The notes beneath the pieces were generated by a model. The model was given only the letters and a program-made list of their open reading frames with translations, did no database searches and had not been told where the DNA came from. 64,000 bases of DNA from an uncultured Eubacteriales bacterium (GTDB lineage Bacteria; Bacillota; Clostridia; Christensenellales; Aristaeellaceae), in the NCBI GenBank assembly GCA_902767565.1, contig CACXHY010000006.1, forward strand, positions 1 through 64,000. Reading direction: 5' to 3'. Made by a program: the position numbers and the translations under genes. Below, one piece after another: positions 23,573-30,942 of this stretch. Within the stretch, counting starts at the first letter, position 1; each line of letters opens with the position of its first letter.

Positions 23573-23679
23573 CTCCTTTCAAGGGGGTCCGGGGGACGCT
23601 TTCCGCCGGGAAAGCGTCCCTCGGCTTTCTATCATTTCCCCCCTTCCCTTGGGAAGGGGGCAGGGGGATGGGGCGGTGC
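23573..23679 (+). repeat. Complete triple-hairpin dispersed repeat, copy D
   Basis: Begins CCTTTCAAGGGGGTCCGGGG. The central stem at 23589-23624 has one mismatch, and CCCCCTTCCC-TTGG-GAAGGGGG and GCAGGGGGATGGGGCGG follow. It begins nine bases after the channel gene stop. It is the last copy in the window. Confidence 0.8.
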
Positions 23680-23739
23680 GGTTCGTAAACTGTTCGCCTG
23701 TACGGTCCGCAAGGCGCACAGTCATTACGCCGAAACACA

Positions 23740-23767
23740 AAAACAGACCGGAGTTCCGGTCTGTTTT
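23740..23767. terminator. Bidirectional terminator between convergent genes
   Basis: AAAACAGACCGGA (23740-23752) and TCCGGTCTGTTTT (23755-23767) form a perfect 13-bp stem with A and T flanks. It can terminate both the plus-strand gltX/channel transcripts and the minus-strand HU transcript. Confidence 0.85.
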
Positions 23768-23791
23768 GCATTGCCTCAGCGGCAGCGTTGA

Positions 23792-24085
23792 TTACTTTTT
23801 CTTGCCCTTCTTGGGAGCGACGGCAGCCTTCAGATCCTTGCCGGGCTTGAAAGCGGGAACCTTGGTCGCGGGGATCTTGATCTTCTGCTTGGTCTGGGGA
23901 TTGCGGCCCTCACGAGCGGCGCGATCGCGGACTTCGAAGGTGCCGAAGCCGATCAGGACGACCTTTTCCTTCTCAACGAGGGTCTCGGTGATGGACTCGA
24001 GGGTGGCGTTGACGACCTTGGCGGCCTCGGCCTTGGTGATTTCAGCCTTGGCGGCGACTTTCTCGACGAGTTGCAGCTTATTCAT
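23792..24085 (-). CDS. HU-family DNA-binding protein
   Basis: 97 aa. Begins MNKLQLVEKVAAKAEITK. The beta-arm region GRNPQTKQKIKIPATKVPAF carries the conserved RNPxT motif and the intercalating proline. The C-terminus has a short basic tail (APKKGKKK) beyond the usual 90 residues. It acts as a nucleoid-associated dimer. The reading frame extends upstream, but ATG 24085 gives the canonical N-terminus. A matching promoter lies at 24129-24157. Confidence 0.93.
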   Translation of the reverse strand: MNKLQLVEKVAAKAEITKAEAAKVVNATLESITETLVEKEKVVLIGFGTFEVRDRAAREGRNPQTKQKIKIPATKVPAFKPGKDLKAAVAPKKGKKK

Positions 24086-24128
24086 GGTACAACGTCCTTT
24101 CTGTTTTTTTGTGTGGGCTACCGTGCAC

Positions 24129-24157
24129 ATTATACATGATATTCGGCCCGGATGCAA
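24129..24157 (-). promoter_or_regulatory. Promoter of the HU gene
   Basis: On the minus strand, TTGCAT and TATAAT are separated by 17 bp, about 45 bp upstream of the HU start codon. Confidence 0.75.
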
Positions 24158-24223
24158 CCGTCTGAGCCGACTTTTTTGCGAATTTTCGGTTAAAAATGGC
24201 GGAACGGTGGGGTTTTTCGGGGT

Positions 24224-25138
24224 TCAGAGGCTGCTGAACCGCGCCAGGCGGTAGCGCTTCCTCAGAAAACCGTCCAGATTGCCGTATTCGCTGACGGTCA
24301 GGCGCTCGATCTCAAGCTCTTCCATGCAGGCCAGGAGGATGCAGATGCCGTGGACCACGATGTCGGCGCGCCCCGGCTGCAGGCTCGGGAGACGCAGGCG
24401 CTCCTGTACGCTCAGCTCCGACAGGAACTCGGCCTCCGTGCGGACCCTGGCGCGGGACAGCATGGTGCCGTGCATGTTGGCCCGCTCCTCCCAGGGCACG
24501 TCCCGGGCCAGGGCCGCCAGAGCCGTGAAGGTGCCGCCCGTGCCCCACCAGCGGGAGGGATGCGGGAAATCGGGATAGAGGGCCAGCCGGTCCCGGAGCA
24601 CGCCCCTGGCCGCGTCGATGGCGGTGGGGATATCGGCCCGGGAATGGATATCGATCAGGCGGAACAGCCGCACGGCGCCCATCTGGCAGGAGAAGCTGCC
24701 CTGCATGCGGGAGCCTTCGCCGGCGATCACCTCGGTCGATCCGCCGCCGATGTCGATGACGCCGCAGTCCCCGCCGTCCGTCGCGCCGAGGAAGGAGAGC
24801 TCGGCTTCCTCGTCGCCGGAGCAGATCTGCAGTTCACAGCCGGTGCGTTCCCGGATCATGTCCGCAAAGGCGGCCCCGTTGGCCGCGTCGCGGGTGGCGG
24901 ACGTGGCAAAGATCGACAGTTCCTCCGCGCCCAGCTTCCGCGCCTGCCCCGCCTGGGTCATGACGGCCGAGCAGGTGCGCTCCATGGCCTCCTCGCTCAG
25001 CATCCGATGCTCGTCCAGACCCGCAAAGAGCCGCGTGGCAGCCCGAAACCGCCCCAGCCGGTGCCCGACATCCCCCTGGATGTCGGCGGCCAGCATGCGC
25101 ACCGAGTTAGAACCGATCCCAATGACCGCTGCCTTCAT
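24224..25138 (-). CDS. Ppx/GppA-family phosphatase
   Basis: 304 aa. ASKHA-fold motifs: VIGIGSNSVRML at the N-terminus, FATSATRDAANG, SGDEEAELSFLGATDGG and DIGGGSTEVIAGEGSR. Members hydrolyse polyphosphate or the terminal phosphate of pppGpp; the length matches short single-module Ppx/GppA proteins of Firmicutes. AGGAGG directly precedes an ATG at 25144, so the next in-frame ATG (25138, six bases further) is the better start. It follows the DivIC-like gene in the minus-strand division block. Confidence 0.85.
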   Translation of the reverse strand: MKAAVIGIGSNSVRMLAADIQGDVGHRLGRFRAATRLFAGLDEHRMLSEEAMERTCSAVMTQAGQARKLGAEELSIFATSATRDAANGAAFADMIRERTGCELQICSGDEEAELSFLGATDGGDCGVIDIGGGSTEVIAGEGSRMQGSFSCQMGAVRLFRLIDIHSRADIPTAIDAARGVLRDRLALYPDFPHPSRWWGTGGTFTALAALARDVPWEERANMHGTMLSRARVRTEAEFLSELSVQERLRLPSLQPGRADIVVHGICILLACMEELEIERLTVSEYGNLDGFLRKRYRLARFSSL

Positions 25139-25156
25139 CTCCATCCTCCTGCCGTC

Positions 25157-25537
25157 TCACTGTGCGTCCCATTCCTGTTCCTCAAGGATGATCTGCCACT
25201 CCTCCTCGGTGTATTTGTCCAGATCATCCGGATTCACGACCCGGAAGCGAATGCTGGATATGGACTGCATGTTGGCGTTTCGGGCCTCGCGGTTGATGTA
25301 CTCGTCGGTGCCCACGCTGTCCAGGGCCAGCTGCAGGGCGTCGCGCTCCGATTCCTTCTCGAACAGGAGCAGCTGCTTTTCCGAGCGCACGCTCTGCGTG
25401 ACCGCCGTGTCCTGGCGGATCCTGCCGACCAGGATGACGCAGAGGATGATCATGCCCGCCGCGATCAGCGCCAGGCCCAGCCAGCTGATATGGATCGTTT
25501 TCAGTTTGTTCCACAGCGATCGGAACCATCTGCTCAA
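25157..25537 (-). CDS. DivIC/FtsB-like septum formation initiator
   Basis: 126 aa. One membrane helix (WLGLALIAAGMIILCVILVG, residues about 19-38) follows a basic cytoplasmic N-terminus. Then comes a coiled-coil-like stretch (SEKQLLLFEKESERDALQLAL) and the DEYINREARN motif, typical of FtsB/DivIC proteins. These bridge FtsL/FtsW and regulate septal wall synthesis. Its place beside FtsW and a PBP-like gene supports this. The acidic C-terminus ends in EEEWQIILEEQEWDAQ. Confidence 0.8.
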   Translation of the reverse strand: MSRWFRSLWNKLKTIHISWLGLALIAAGMIILCVILVGRIRQDTAVTQSVRSEKQLLLFEKESERDALQLALDSVGTDEYINREARNANMQSISSIRFRVVNPDDLDKYTEEEWQIILEEQEWDAQ

Positions 25538-25628
25538 GCCCGGTCACCTCCCGTATTTTGGTTCATTCGATGCCGCTGCCCGGAATCCTGCCTGAGACGG
25601 GCAAAGATCGGGCGATCGCAGGGCTTCT

Positions 25629-26864
25629 TTACCGGATCGCGCCGAAGCGTTCGCGGATGCGGTTCGCGGTCTCCTGCGCCACGGTCCGGGCCTGGTCTGC
25701 GCTCCCGCCCTCGACGACGACGCAGACGGCGTAGGGCAGGCTCTCCGTGTCCAGATATCCCACGAAGATCGCGGTCCCGTCGCTGACGCAGGCGATGCCG
25801 GTGATCCCGCCCTGCATGGGCTCCCGTGCCAGCCGGGCTTTCAGCGCGGCCGCGCTTTCGGGCGAGAGGGGCCTGCGGTATTCGGCGGAGGAGAAGCCCA
25901 GCCGGTTCGCGCCGGCGGCGGACGTGACCCGCAGCAGCAGGCGGGGTTCCATGATGGTGCCGTCGTTGGCGATGCCGGCGGCCATCATGCACAGATGCAC
26001 CGGCGTGGCCAGGATGCCGCCCCGGCCCGCGGCGTGGTCGGCGGCCGATCCATCGGTGGGATAGACGGCGTTCTCCACGATCAGGTCGCGGAAGAGCACG
26101 TTGTCGTTGTAGCCGAAGGTCTCGGCGGTCTCGCGGAGCTTCCGGTCCGTGACGGACGCCTCCGCGCCCGCGAGCGATCCGTCGGGCAGCGCCTGACCCT
26201 CCGCAAGCATGCAGGCGGCGGTGACGGGCCCGAAGGCCTCGCCCGGGGCATAGAGGCCGGCCGTGGCCCGGTTGCGGGTCCGGTCCGCCGTGGGGGAGGA
26301 GGCCGTGTCCATGGGATCGTAGGAGCCGAGGCTCACCATGGCCAGCACTTCGCCGGTGCGGTAGTCCATCACCACGGCGGCGCCCTTTGCCTCCGCCCCG
26401 CAGGTCCGCACAAAGGAAGCCGCGACGGCTTCGCACAGCGGGGCCGACAGGGTCAGCTGCACCGTGTCGCCCGTGTGCTCCGCTCCGCTGATCAGATCGC
26501 CGATGCGCTCAAAGACGGAGGCCTCGAAGCCATAGAGGTAGCGGGCCTGGAAGGATTCCACGCCGTTGCGCACATGGCCGTCCGCGTCGCCCACCACATG
26601 GACCACTGCCCGGCGGACGCTCTCGCTCTCCGCGTAGACGCGGTTCCCCTCCGCGTCCGTCTGCGCCAGGACCATGCCATCCCGGTCCGTGATCTTTCCG
26701 GCGGTGACCTGCTGCTTCTGGGCCCGCAGCCGCGGATTGTGGCTGGAGGCGAACCACCGGGAGCCGTTGGTCAGGATGCTGTAGCCACCGTAGGCGGCCA
26801 GCAGGGCAAACATCCCGAAGAGCAGGAGCGCCAGGAGCTTGAAACGAAAACGCTGCTGTTTCAC
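25629..26864 (-). CDS. Degenerate penicillin-binding protein (transpeptidase homologue)
   Basis: 411 aa from a GTG at 26864 overlapping the ftsW stop, with a GGAGG box upstream. A membrane anchor (LLALLLFGMFALLAAYGGY) precedes GKITDRDGMVLAQTDAEGNR and a transpeptidase fold like that of PbpA-type proteins. The active-site block reads YAPGEAFGPV where active enzymes have YxPGSTFKxx, so the nucleophile position is Glu209 and the lysine position Gly212. The helix normally carrying SxN is shortened and no KTG triad is seen (VSDGTAIF instead). The frame is intact, so it is likely a structural or regulatory partner of FtsW rather than a pseudogene. Confidence 0.8.
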   Translation of the reverse strand: MKQQRFRFKLLALLLFGMFALLAAYGGYSILTNGSRWFASSHNPRLRAQKQQVTAGKITDRDGMVLAQTDAEGNRVYAESESVRRAVVHVVGDADGHVRNGVESFQARYLYGFEASVFERIGDLISGAEHTGDTVQLTLSAPLCEAVAASFVRTCGAEAKGAAVVMDYRTGEVLAMVSLGSYDPMDTASSPTADRTRNRATAGLYAPGEAFGPVTAACMLAEGQALPDGSLAGAEASVTDRKLRETAETFGYNDNVLFRDLIVENAVYPTDGSAADHAAGRGGILATPVHLCMMAAGIANDGTIMEPRLLLRVTSAAGANRLGFSSAEYRRPLSPESAAALKARLAREPMQGGITGIACVSDGTAIFVGYLDTESLPYAVCVVVEGGSADQARTVAQETANRIRERFGAIR

Positions 26865-28126
26865 AGGCCCGCCTCCTCCGCATAGTAGGACAGCCGCAGG
26901 TCCTCCTTGACGTTGTCGCGGTTCAGGCTCTCCACGCCCTGGATGAGGCCCACCAGACACATGCTGCTGACCAGCGACGTCCCGCCGTAGGAGACGAAGG
27001 GGAGGGTCACGCCGGTGAGGGGGATCATCTTGATCACGCCGCCGATGATCACGAAGGCCTGCAGGCCGATCATCACGGTGGCCCCGGCTGCCAGCAGGCC
27101 GTGGAAGCCCTTGCGCGCCGCCATGGCGGTGGTGGTGCCCCGCCAGATCATGGCCACATAGATCATCATCACGCACAGGGCGAAGATCAGGCCGAACTGC
27201 TCGCAGATCACGGCGAAGATGAAGTCCGACTCGTAGACCGGGATGGCCGTCGGGTTGCCGAGGCCCAGGCCGACGCCGAACAGCCCGCCGGAGGCGATGG
27301 CCATGAGGGCGTGGACGATCTGATAGCCGAAGGTGTCGTACACGGCCCAGGGATTCAGCCAGATGCCGACCCGCTTTTTCACGTGGGCGAACATCCGGTA
27401 GCCCGCGAAGGCCGCCGCGGCCCCGCCCGCAAGCCCAGAAAAGAGGAAGAACACGGAGCCTGTGGAGGCGAAGCACATCAGCAGGGTGACGCCGTAATAG
27501 AGGAGCGCGGTGCCCAGGTCCTTCTGCAGCATGAGGATGCCGAGGCAGGCCGCCGCGAAGAGGAACCAGGGCCAGAAGCGGCGGTTCGCCATGAAGCGCG
27601 CGCAGATGATCAGCAGGCAGAGCTTCACGGCCTCGCTGGGCTGCAGGGACATGCCCATCACGCTGATCCAGTTCTTCGCGCCGTAGGTCTCCTTGCCGAA
27701 GAGCACGGGGAGGACCAGAAAGCCCAAGCCCAGCAGCGCCAGAATGCCGCAGGTCTTCGGGCCGAAGCGGAGGACCCGCACCGCCAGGATGCAGATCAGC
27801 ATGGCCCCGATGCCCACGCCGTACCAGATGACCTGCTGCCTGGCGTAGGCCGGGTTGGTGTCATACAGGACCAGGACCCCCAGGGCGCAGAGGAAATTGG
27901 CCAGGGACAGCATCAGGCCGTCCACCGGGAAGATGAGGGGCAGCAGCGCCGAACCGATCCAGATCATCAGCGGGACGCCGGCGGCCAGGATATAGCCGGT
28001 GAGGGCATCCGCGGCGTGCCTGGGATCCAGGGCCAGCAGGAGGAAAGCGGAGCCGAAGAAGAGCATGACCACGGTGGTCAGCCGCTGTCCGGCACGGCGT
28101 ACCGGGTCCGGTTTCTTGAGTCCCAT
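26861..28126 (-). CDS. FtsW/RodA/SpoVE-family peptidoglycan polymerase
   Basis: 421 aa with about ten to twelve membrane helices. SEDS motifs are intact: ISVMGMSLQPSEAVKL, LMLQKDLGTALLYYG, the large loop with AIPVYESDFIFAVICEQFG, and GVTLPFVSYGGTSLVSSM near the C-terminus. It polymerises glycan strands from lipid II, normally with a partner transpeptidase; here the partner gene directly downstream is degenerate. ATG 28126 is preferred over GTG 28129 by spacing from AAAGGAGG, and it overlaps the FHA stop codon. Confidence 0.92.
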   Translation of the reverse strand: MGLKKPDPVRRAGQRLTTVVMLFFGSAFLLLALDPRHAADALTGYILAAGVPLMIWIGSALLPLIFPVDGLMLSLANFLCALGVLVLYDTNPAYARQQVIWYGVGIGAMLICILAVRVLRFGPKTCGILALLGLGFLVLPVLFGKETYGAKNWISVMGMSLQPSEAVKLCLLIICARFMANRRFWPWFLFAAACLGILMLQKDLGTALLYYGVTLLMCFASTGSVFFLFSGLAGGAAAAFAGYRMFAHVKKRVGIWLNPWAVYDTFGYQIVHALMAIASGGLFGVGLGLGNPTAIPVYESDFIFAVICEQFGLIFALCVMMIYVAMIWRGTTTAMAARKGFHGLLAAGATVMIGLQAFVIIGGVIKMIPLTGVTLPFVSYGGTSLVSSMCLVGLIQGVESLNRDNVKEDLRLSYYAEEAGL

Positions 28127-28929
28127 CACCGCGCCTCCTTTCGACGGCGCCGCCGGGGCGAGGGGTCATCGACCGGCACGGGGGCGTACAGGGGATCGGG
28201 CGGCGGCACGGGGGAGGGATCGACCCGCGGCGCGGCGTACAGCGCATCCTCCTCCGATACCACGGGATCGGGGGAGACCGGCGGGAAGAACACCGGCTGA
28301 CGCGCGGGCGTGCCGGGCTGTACGGACATACCGGGCTGCACGGGCACATACGGCTGTGCGGGTATGGCGGGCTGTACGGGGGACATCGGGGCGTCTGCGT
28401 CAGGCGGCGCGGCGTTCGCGTCATCGTCCGCGTACGCGGGCCGGTACTCTTTCTCCAGGCCCATGAAGATCCGCAGGAACAGGACGGCGTCCCCGACGCG
28501 GACCACGTCTCCGTGGTGCAGATAAACCGGCTTCTTCCGCACGCTGCGCCAGGTCACGGGGCTGTCGTTCACGGTGCAGATCTGGCGGTAGGCCGGTTCG
28601 ATCCGGAGCCCCTTTTTCGGGACGAAGTCGAAGTACAGATGCCGGTGCGCGACGCCGCCCACCGGGATGCAGATATCGTCGGAGCGGATGTCTCCCAACA
28701 CGCCTTCCCGGGGGACCGGCACCGCCACGCCCTCGGGGAGCTCCTTGCTGCCTGATCGCACAACCCACTCGCCCACCATGCCCGCGTCCGGCAGGGAGCG
28801 GAGCAGCCGGTGCCTGGCCCGGCGGTCCCGGCGCAGCCAGCGGAAGGAACGCCAGACGATGAGCAGGCTCAGCACCGCGAACCAGTAGCGCATCACCTGC
28901 GCCACCACTTCGTAGACGGCTTCGGACAC
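28126..28929 (-). CDS. FHA-domain protein with proline-rich region
   Basis: 267 aa from a GTG at 28929 behind AAAGGAGG. An N-terminal membrane segment (YWFAVLSLLIVWRSF) is followed by an FHA-like beta domain (about residues 60-165: GVLGDIRSDDICIPVGGVAHRH, then VYLHHGDVVRVGDAVLFL). Its GG-VAHRH block resembles the phosphothreonine-binding SxxH motif. The C-terminal third is a low-complexity proline/glutamine region with QP repeats and a final basic tract RRRRRKEAR. FHA-FtsW-PBP gene orders are known from actinobacteria and clostridia and imply control by a Ser/Thr kinase; no kinase gene is in the window. Confidence 0.8.
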   Translation of the reverse strand: MSEAVYEVVAQVMRYWFAVLSLLIVWRSFRWLRRDRRARHRLLRSLPDAGMVGEWVVRSGSKELPEGVAVPVPREGVLGDIRSDDICIPVGGVAHRHLYFDFVPKKGLRIEPAYRQICTVNDSPVTWRSVRKKPVYLHHGDVVRVGDAVLFLRIFMGLEKEYRPAYADDDANAAPPDADAPMSPVQPAIPAQPYVPVQPGMSVQPGTPARQPVFFPPVSPDPVVSEEDALYAAPRVDPSPVPPPDPLYAPVPVDDPSPRRRRRKEAR

Positions 28930-29013
28930 GCGGCGTCCTCCTTTCCTCCGTGCTGTGTCGGGGCAGCGGGCCCGGTGACAATGCAAAACCCGGTCCGCAG
29001 GTGCCGACCGGGA

Positions 29014-29535
29014 TCAGCGTTTGGGTTTGCCCAGCAGATGGCGCAGGCGGCCCGTGAGGGTCCTGGACTCGCGAAAAGCCACCAGGGCGTCCAGGGCGCC
29101 GGCGCGGTAGCGGATATTGTCGGGGTCCATGCGGACCGCTTCCCGGTAGCTCTGCTCCGCGGACTGATACTGGGACATGGTCATCAGGACCTTGCCCTGC
29201 AGGGCATACCAGGCCGCACTGCGGCTGGAAGCGCGCAGCAGCTGCTGAAGGGCGCTTTCGGGGTATCCTTTGGCGAGCATCTTCTCCGCCACTTCCATGG
29301 CGTCCTCGCAGCTCAGCTTCCGGGGCAGAGAGGCAGCCGTGCCCGAGCCGCATTTGGAGAGCGCTTCCTCATAGGCGTGGTTCAGCGCCACCATGCGGCG
29401 GTTGGCGTCCTCCCGCTGCTTCTCATCCTGAAACTGATCAGGGTGCCAGCGGCGAGCCTGCTGATGATAGGCCTGCCGGATCGTCTTTTCATCCGCGCCC
29501 GCGGGGACACCGAGGATCTCGAAGGGGTCATTCAA
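29014..29535 (-). CDS. J-domain (DnaJ-like) protein with TPR-like tail
   Basis: 173 aa. The N-terminal J domain (NDPFEILGVPAGADEKTIRQ) carries the HPD motif in RWHPDQFQDEKQ. The second half has TPR-like helices (AEKMLAKGYPESALQQLL, ALQGKVLMTMSQYQSAEQSY, YREAVRMDPDN). There are no Gly/Phe or zinc domains, so it is a specialised co-chaperone. GGAGGTGAG lies directly against a GTG at 29544; the TTG at 29535 has proper spacing and starts at MNDPFE. It is upstream of the FHA-FtsW genes on the same strand. Confidence 0.8.
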   Translation of the reverse strand: MNDPFEILGVPAGADEKTIRQAYHQQARRWHPDQFQDEKQREDANRRMVALNHAYEEALSKCGSGTAASLPRKLSCEDAMEVAEKMLAKGYPESALQQLLRASSRSAAWYALQGKVLMTMSQYQSAEQSYREAVRMDPDNIRYRAGALDALVAFRESRTLTGRLRHLLGKPKR

Positions 29536-29567
29536 CGGACTCACCTCCTTTCACCGGGATCATGGTC

Positions 29568-30839
29568 TCAGGCTTCCACCAGTTCCCGGCGGATGTTGGC
29601 GCCGAGGGAACGCAGTTTGCTCTCGATGTGTTCGTATCCGCGGTCGATATATTCGGCCTCGTAGATCTCCGTCTCGCCCTTGGCCATGAGGCCCGCCACC
29701 AGCAGCGCGGCCCCGGCGCGCAGGTCCGTGGCCGTGACGGGGGCGCCGTAGAGGGAGGGTACGCCCTCGACGATGGCCGTGCGGTCCATGACGCGGATCT
29801 GGGCGCCCATGCGGATCAGCTCATCCATGTGCTTGAAGCGGGACTCGAAGATCGTCTCCTGGATGATGCTGGTGCCGTGCGCCGTGGTGAGCAGGGCGCT
29901 CATGGGCTGCTGCAGGTCCGTGGGGAAGCCTGGATAGACCTGGGTCTTGATGTTCACGGCCCGATGAGAGCCGGACATCCGCACCCGGATGGAGTCGTCG
30001 GAATCCGTGACCCGGACGCCCATCTCCAACAGCTTGGCGGACAGGGCCTCCATGTGCGTCGGGATGCAGCCGGTGATGTTGACGTCGCCGTGGGTGGCGG
30101 CCGCGGCGATCATGAGGGTGCCCGTCTCGATCTGGTCGGGGATCACGGCGTAGGTGCTGCCGTGCAGGTAGGGCTTGCCCTTGATGCGGATCAGGTCCGT
30201 GCCGGCGCCGCGGACATTGGCGCCCATGGAATTCAGGAAGTTGGCCAGGTCCACGATGTGGGGCTCCTTGGCCGCGTTGTGCAGGACGGTGGTGCCCTCC
30301 GCCTTGCAGGCCGCCAGCATGACGTTGATGGTGCCGCCCACGGTGACCATGTCGAAGAAGACGTCGTTGCCCAGCAGCTCTTCCGCGTCGGCGATGATGG
30401 TGCCGCCCCGCTCCTCGGTCATCGCGCCCAGGGCGTTGAAGCCCTTCAGGTGCTGGTCGATGGGCCGGGTGCCGATCTTGCAGCCGCCGGGGAAGGCCAC
30501 CTCCGCGTGCCGCCGGCGGCCCAGAAGCGCGCCGATCAGGTAATAGGAAGCGCGCAGCCTCTGCGCGTTGCGGTACCCCACCTGAAAGCCGTCGGCGGTG
30601 GTGGGATCCACGACCATGTGGACGCCCGGCTCATAGTCCACCGTGGCGCCCAGAGAGCGCAGGATGTCCACCAGGGCGCGCACGTCGTCGATGTCCGGGA
30701 GATTCTCAATGGTGCAGGGCTCGTCGCACAGCAGCGTCGCGGGGATCACGGCCACGGACGTGTTCTTGCCGCCGCTGACGTGGACTTCTCCGCTCAGCGG
30801 ATTCCCGCCGACGATGACCATCTTTTTCTTTCCGCTCAT
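29568..30839 (-). CDS. murA: UDP-N-acetylglucosamine 1-carboxyvinyltransferase
   Basis: 423 aa, full length. First committed step of peptidoglycan synthesis: enolpyruvyl transfer from PEP to UDP-GlcNAc. The N-terminus has GGNPLSGEVHVSGGKNTSVA. The catalytic loop cysteine is in FPGGCKIGTRPIDQHLKG, the position alkylated by fosfomycin in homologues. The C-terminus has the YIDRGYEHIESKLRSLGANI signature. Ribosome binding site GCGGAGG. It lies just upstream of the J-domain/FHA/FtsW genes. Confidence 0.95.
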   Translation of the reverse strand: MSGKKKMVIVGGNPLSGEVHVSGGKNTSVAVIPATLLCDEPCTIENLPDIDDVRALVDILRSLGATVDYEPGVHMVVDPTTADGFQVGYRNAQRLRASYYLIGALLGRRRHAEVAFPGGCKIGTRPIDQHLKGFNALGAMTEERGGTIIADAEELLGNDVFFDMVTVGGTINVMLAACKAEGTTVLHNAAKEPHIVDLANFLNSMGANVRGAGTDLIRIKGKPYLHGSTYAVIPDQIETGTLMIAAAATHGDVNITGCIPTHMEALSAKLLEMGVRVTDSDDSIRVRMSGSHRAVNIKTQVYPGFPTDLQQPMSALLTTAHGTSIIQETIFESRFKHMDELIRMGAQIRVMDRTAIVEGVPSLYGAPVTATDLRAGAALLVAGLMAKGETEIYEAEYIDRGYEHIESKLRSLGANIRRELVEA

Positions 30840-30942
30840 GATATACCTCCGCTGGACACGATGAAGGATACAGCCGGGAAGGGAGGAAGCAGAGTCATCC
30901 GACCGGTACGCTCAAACCGGAACAGACCGGAGTCTGTGCGCG

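Noticed and set aside
25629-26864. Treating the PBP homologue as a pseudogene
   Set aside because: The frame is intact, the start overlaps the ftsW stop and the domain order is kept. Loss of only the catalytic motifs fits a non-catalytic protein better than decay.
30923-30936. Small hairpin CAGACCGGAGTCTG as a terminator between the deacetylase fusion and murA
   Set aside because: Only five base pairs and no T-run; too weak to call.
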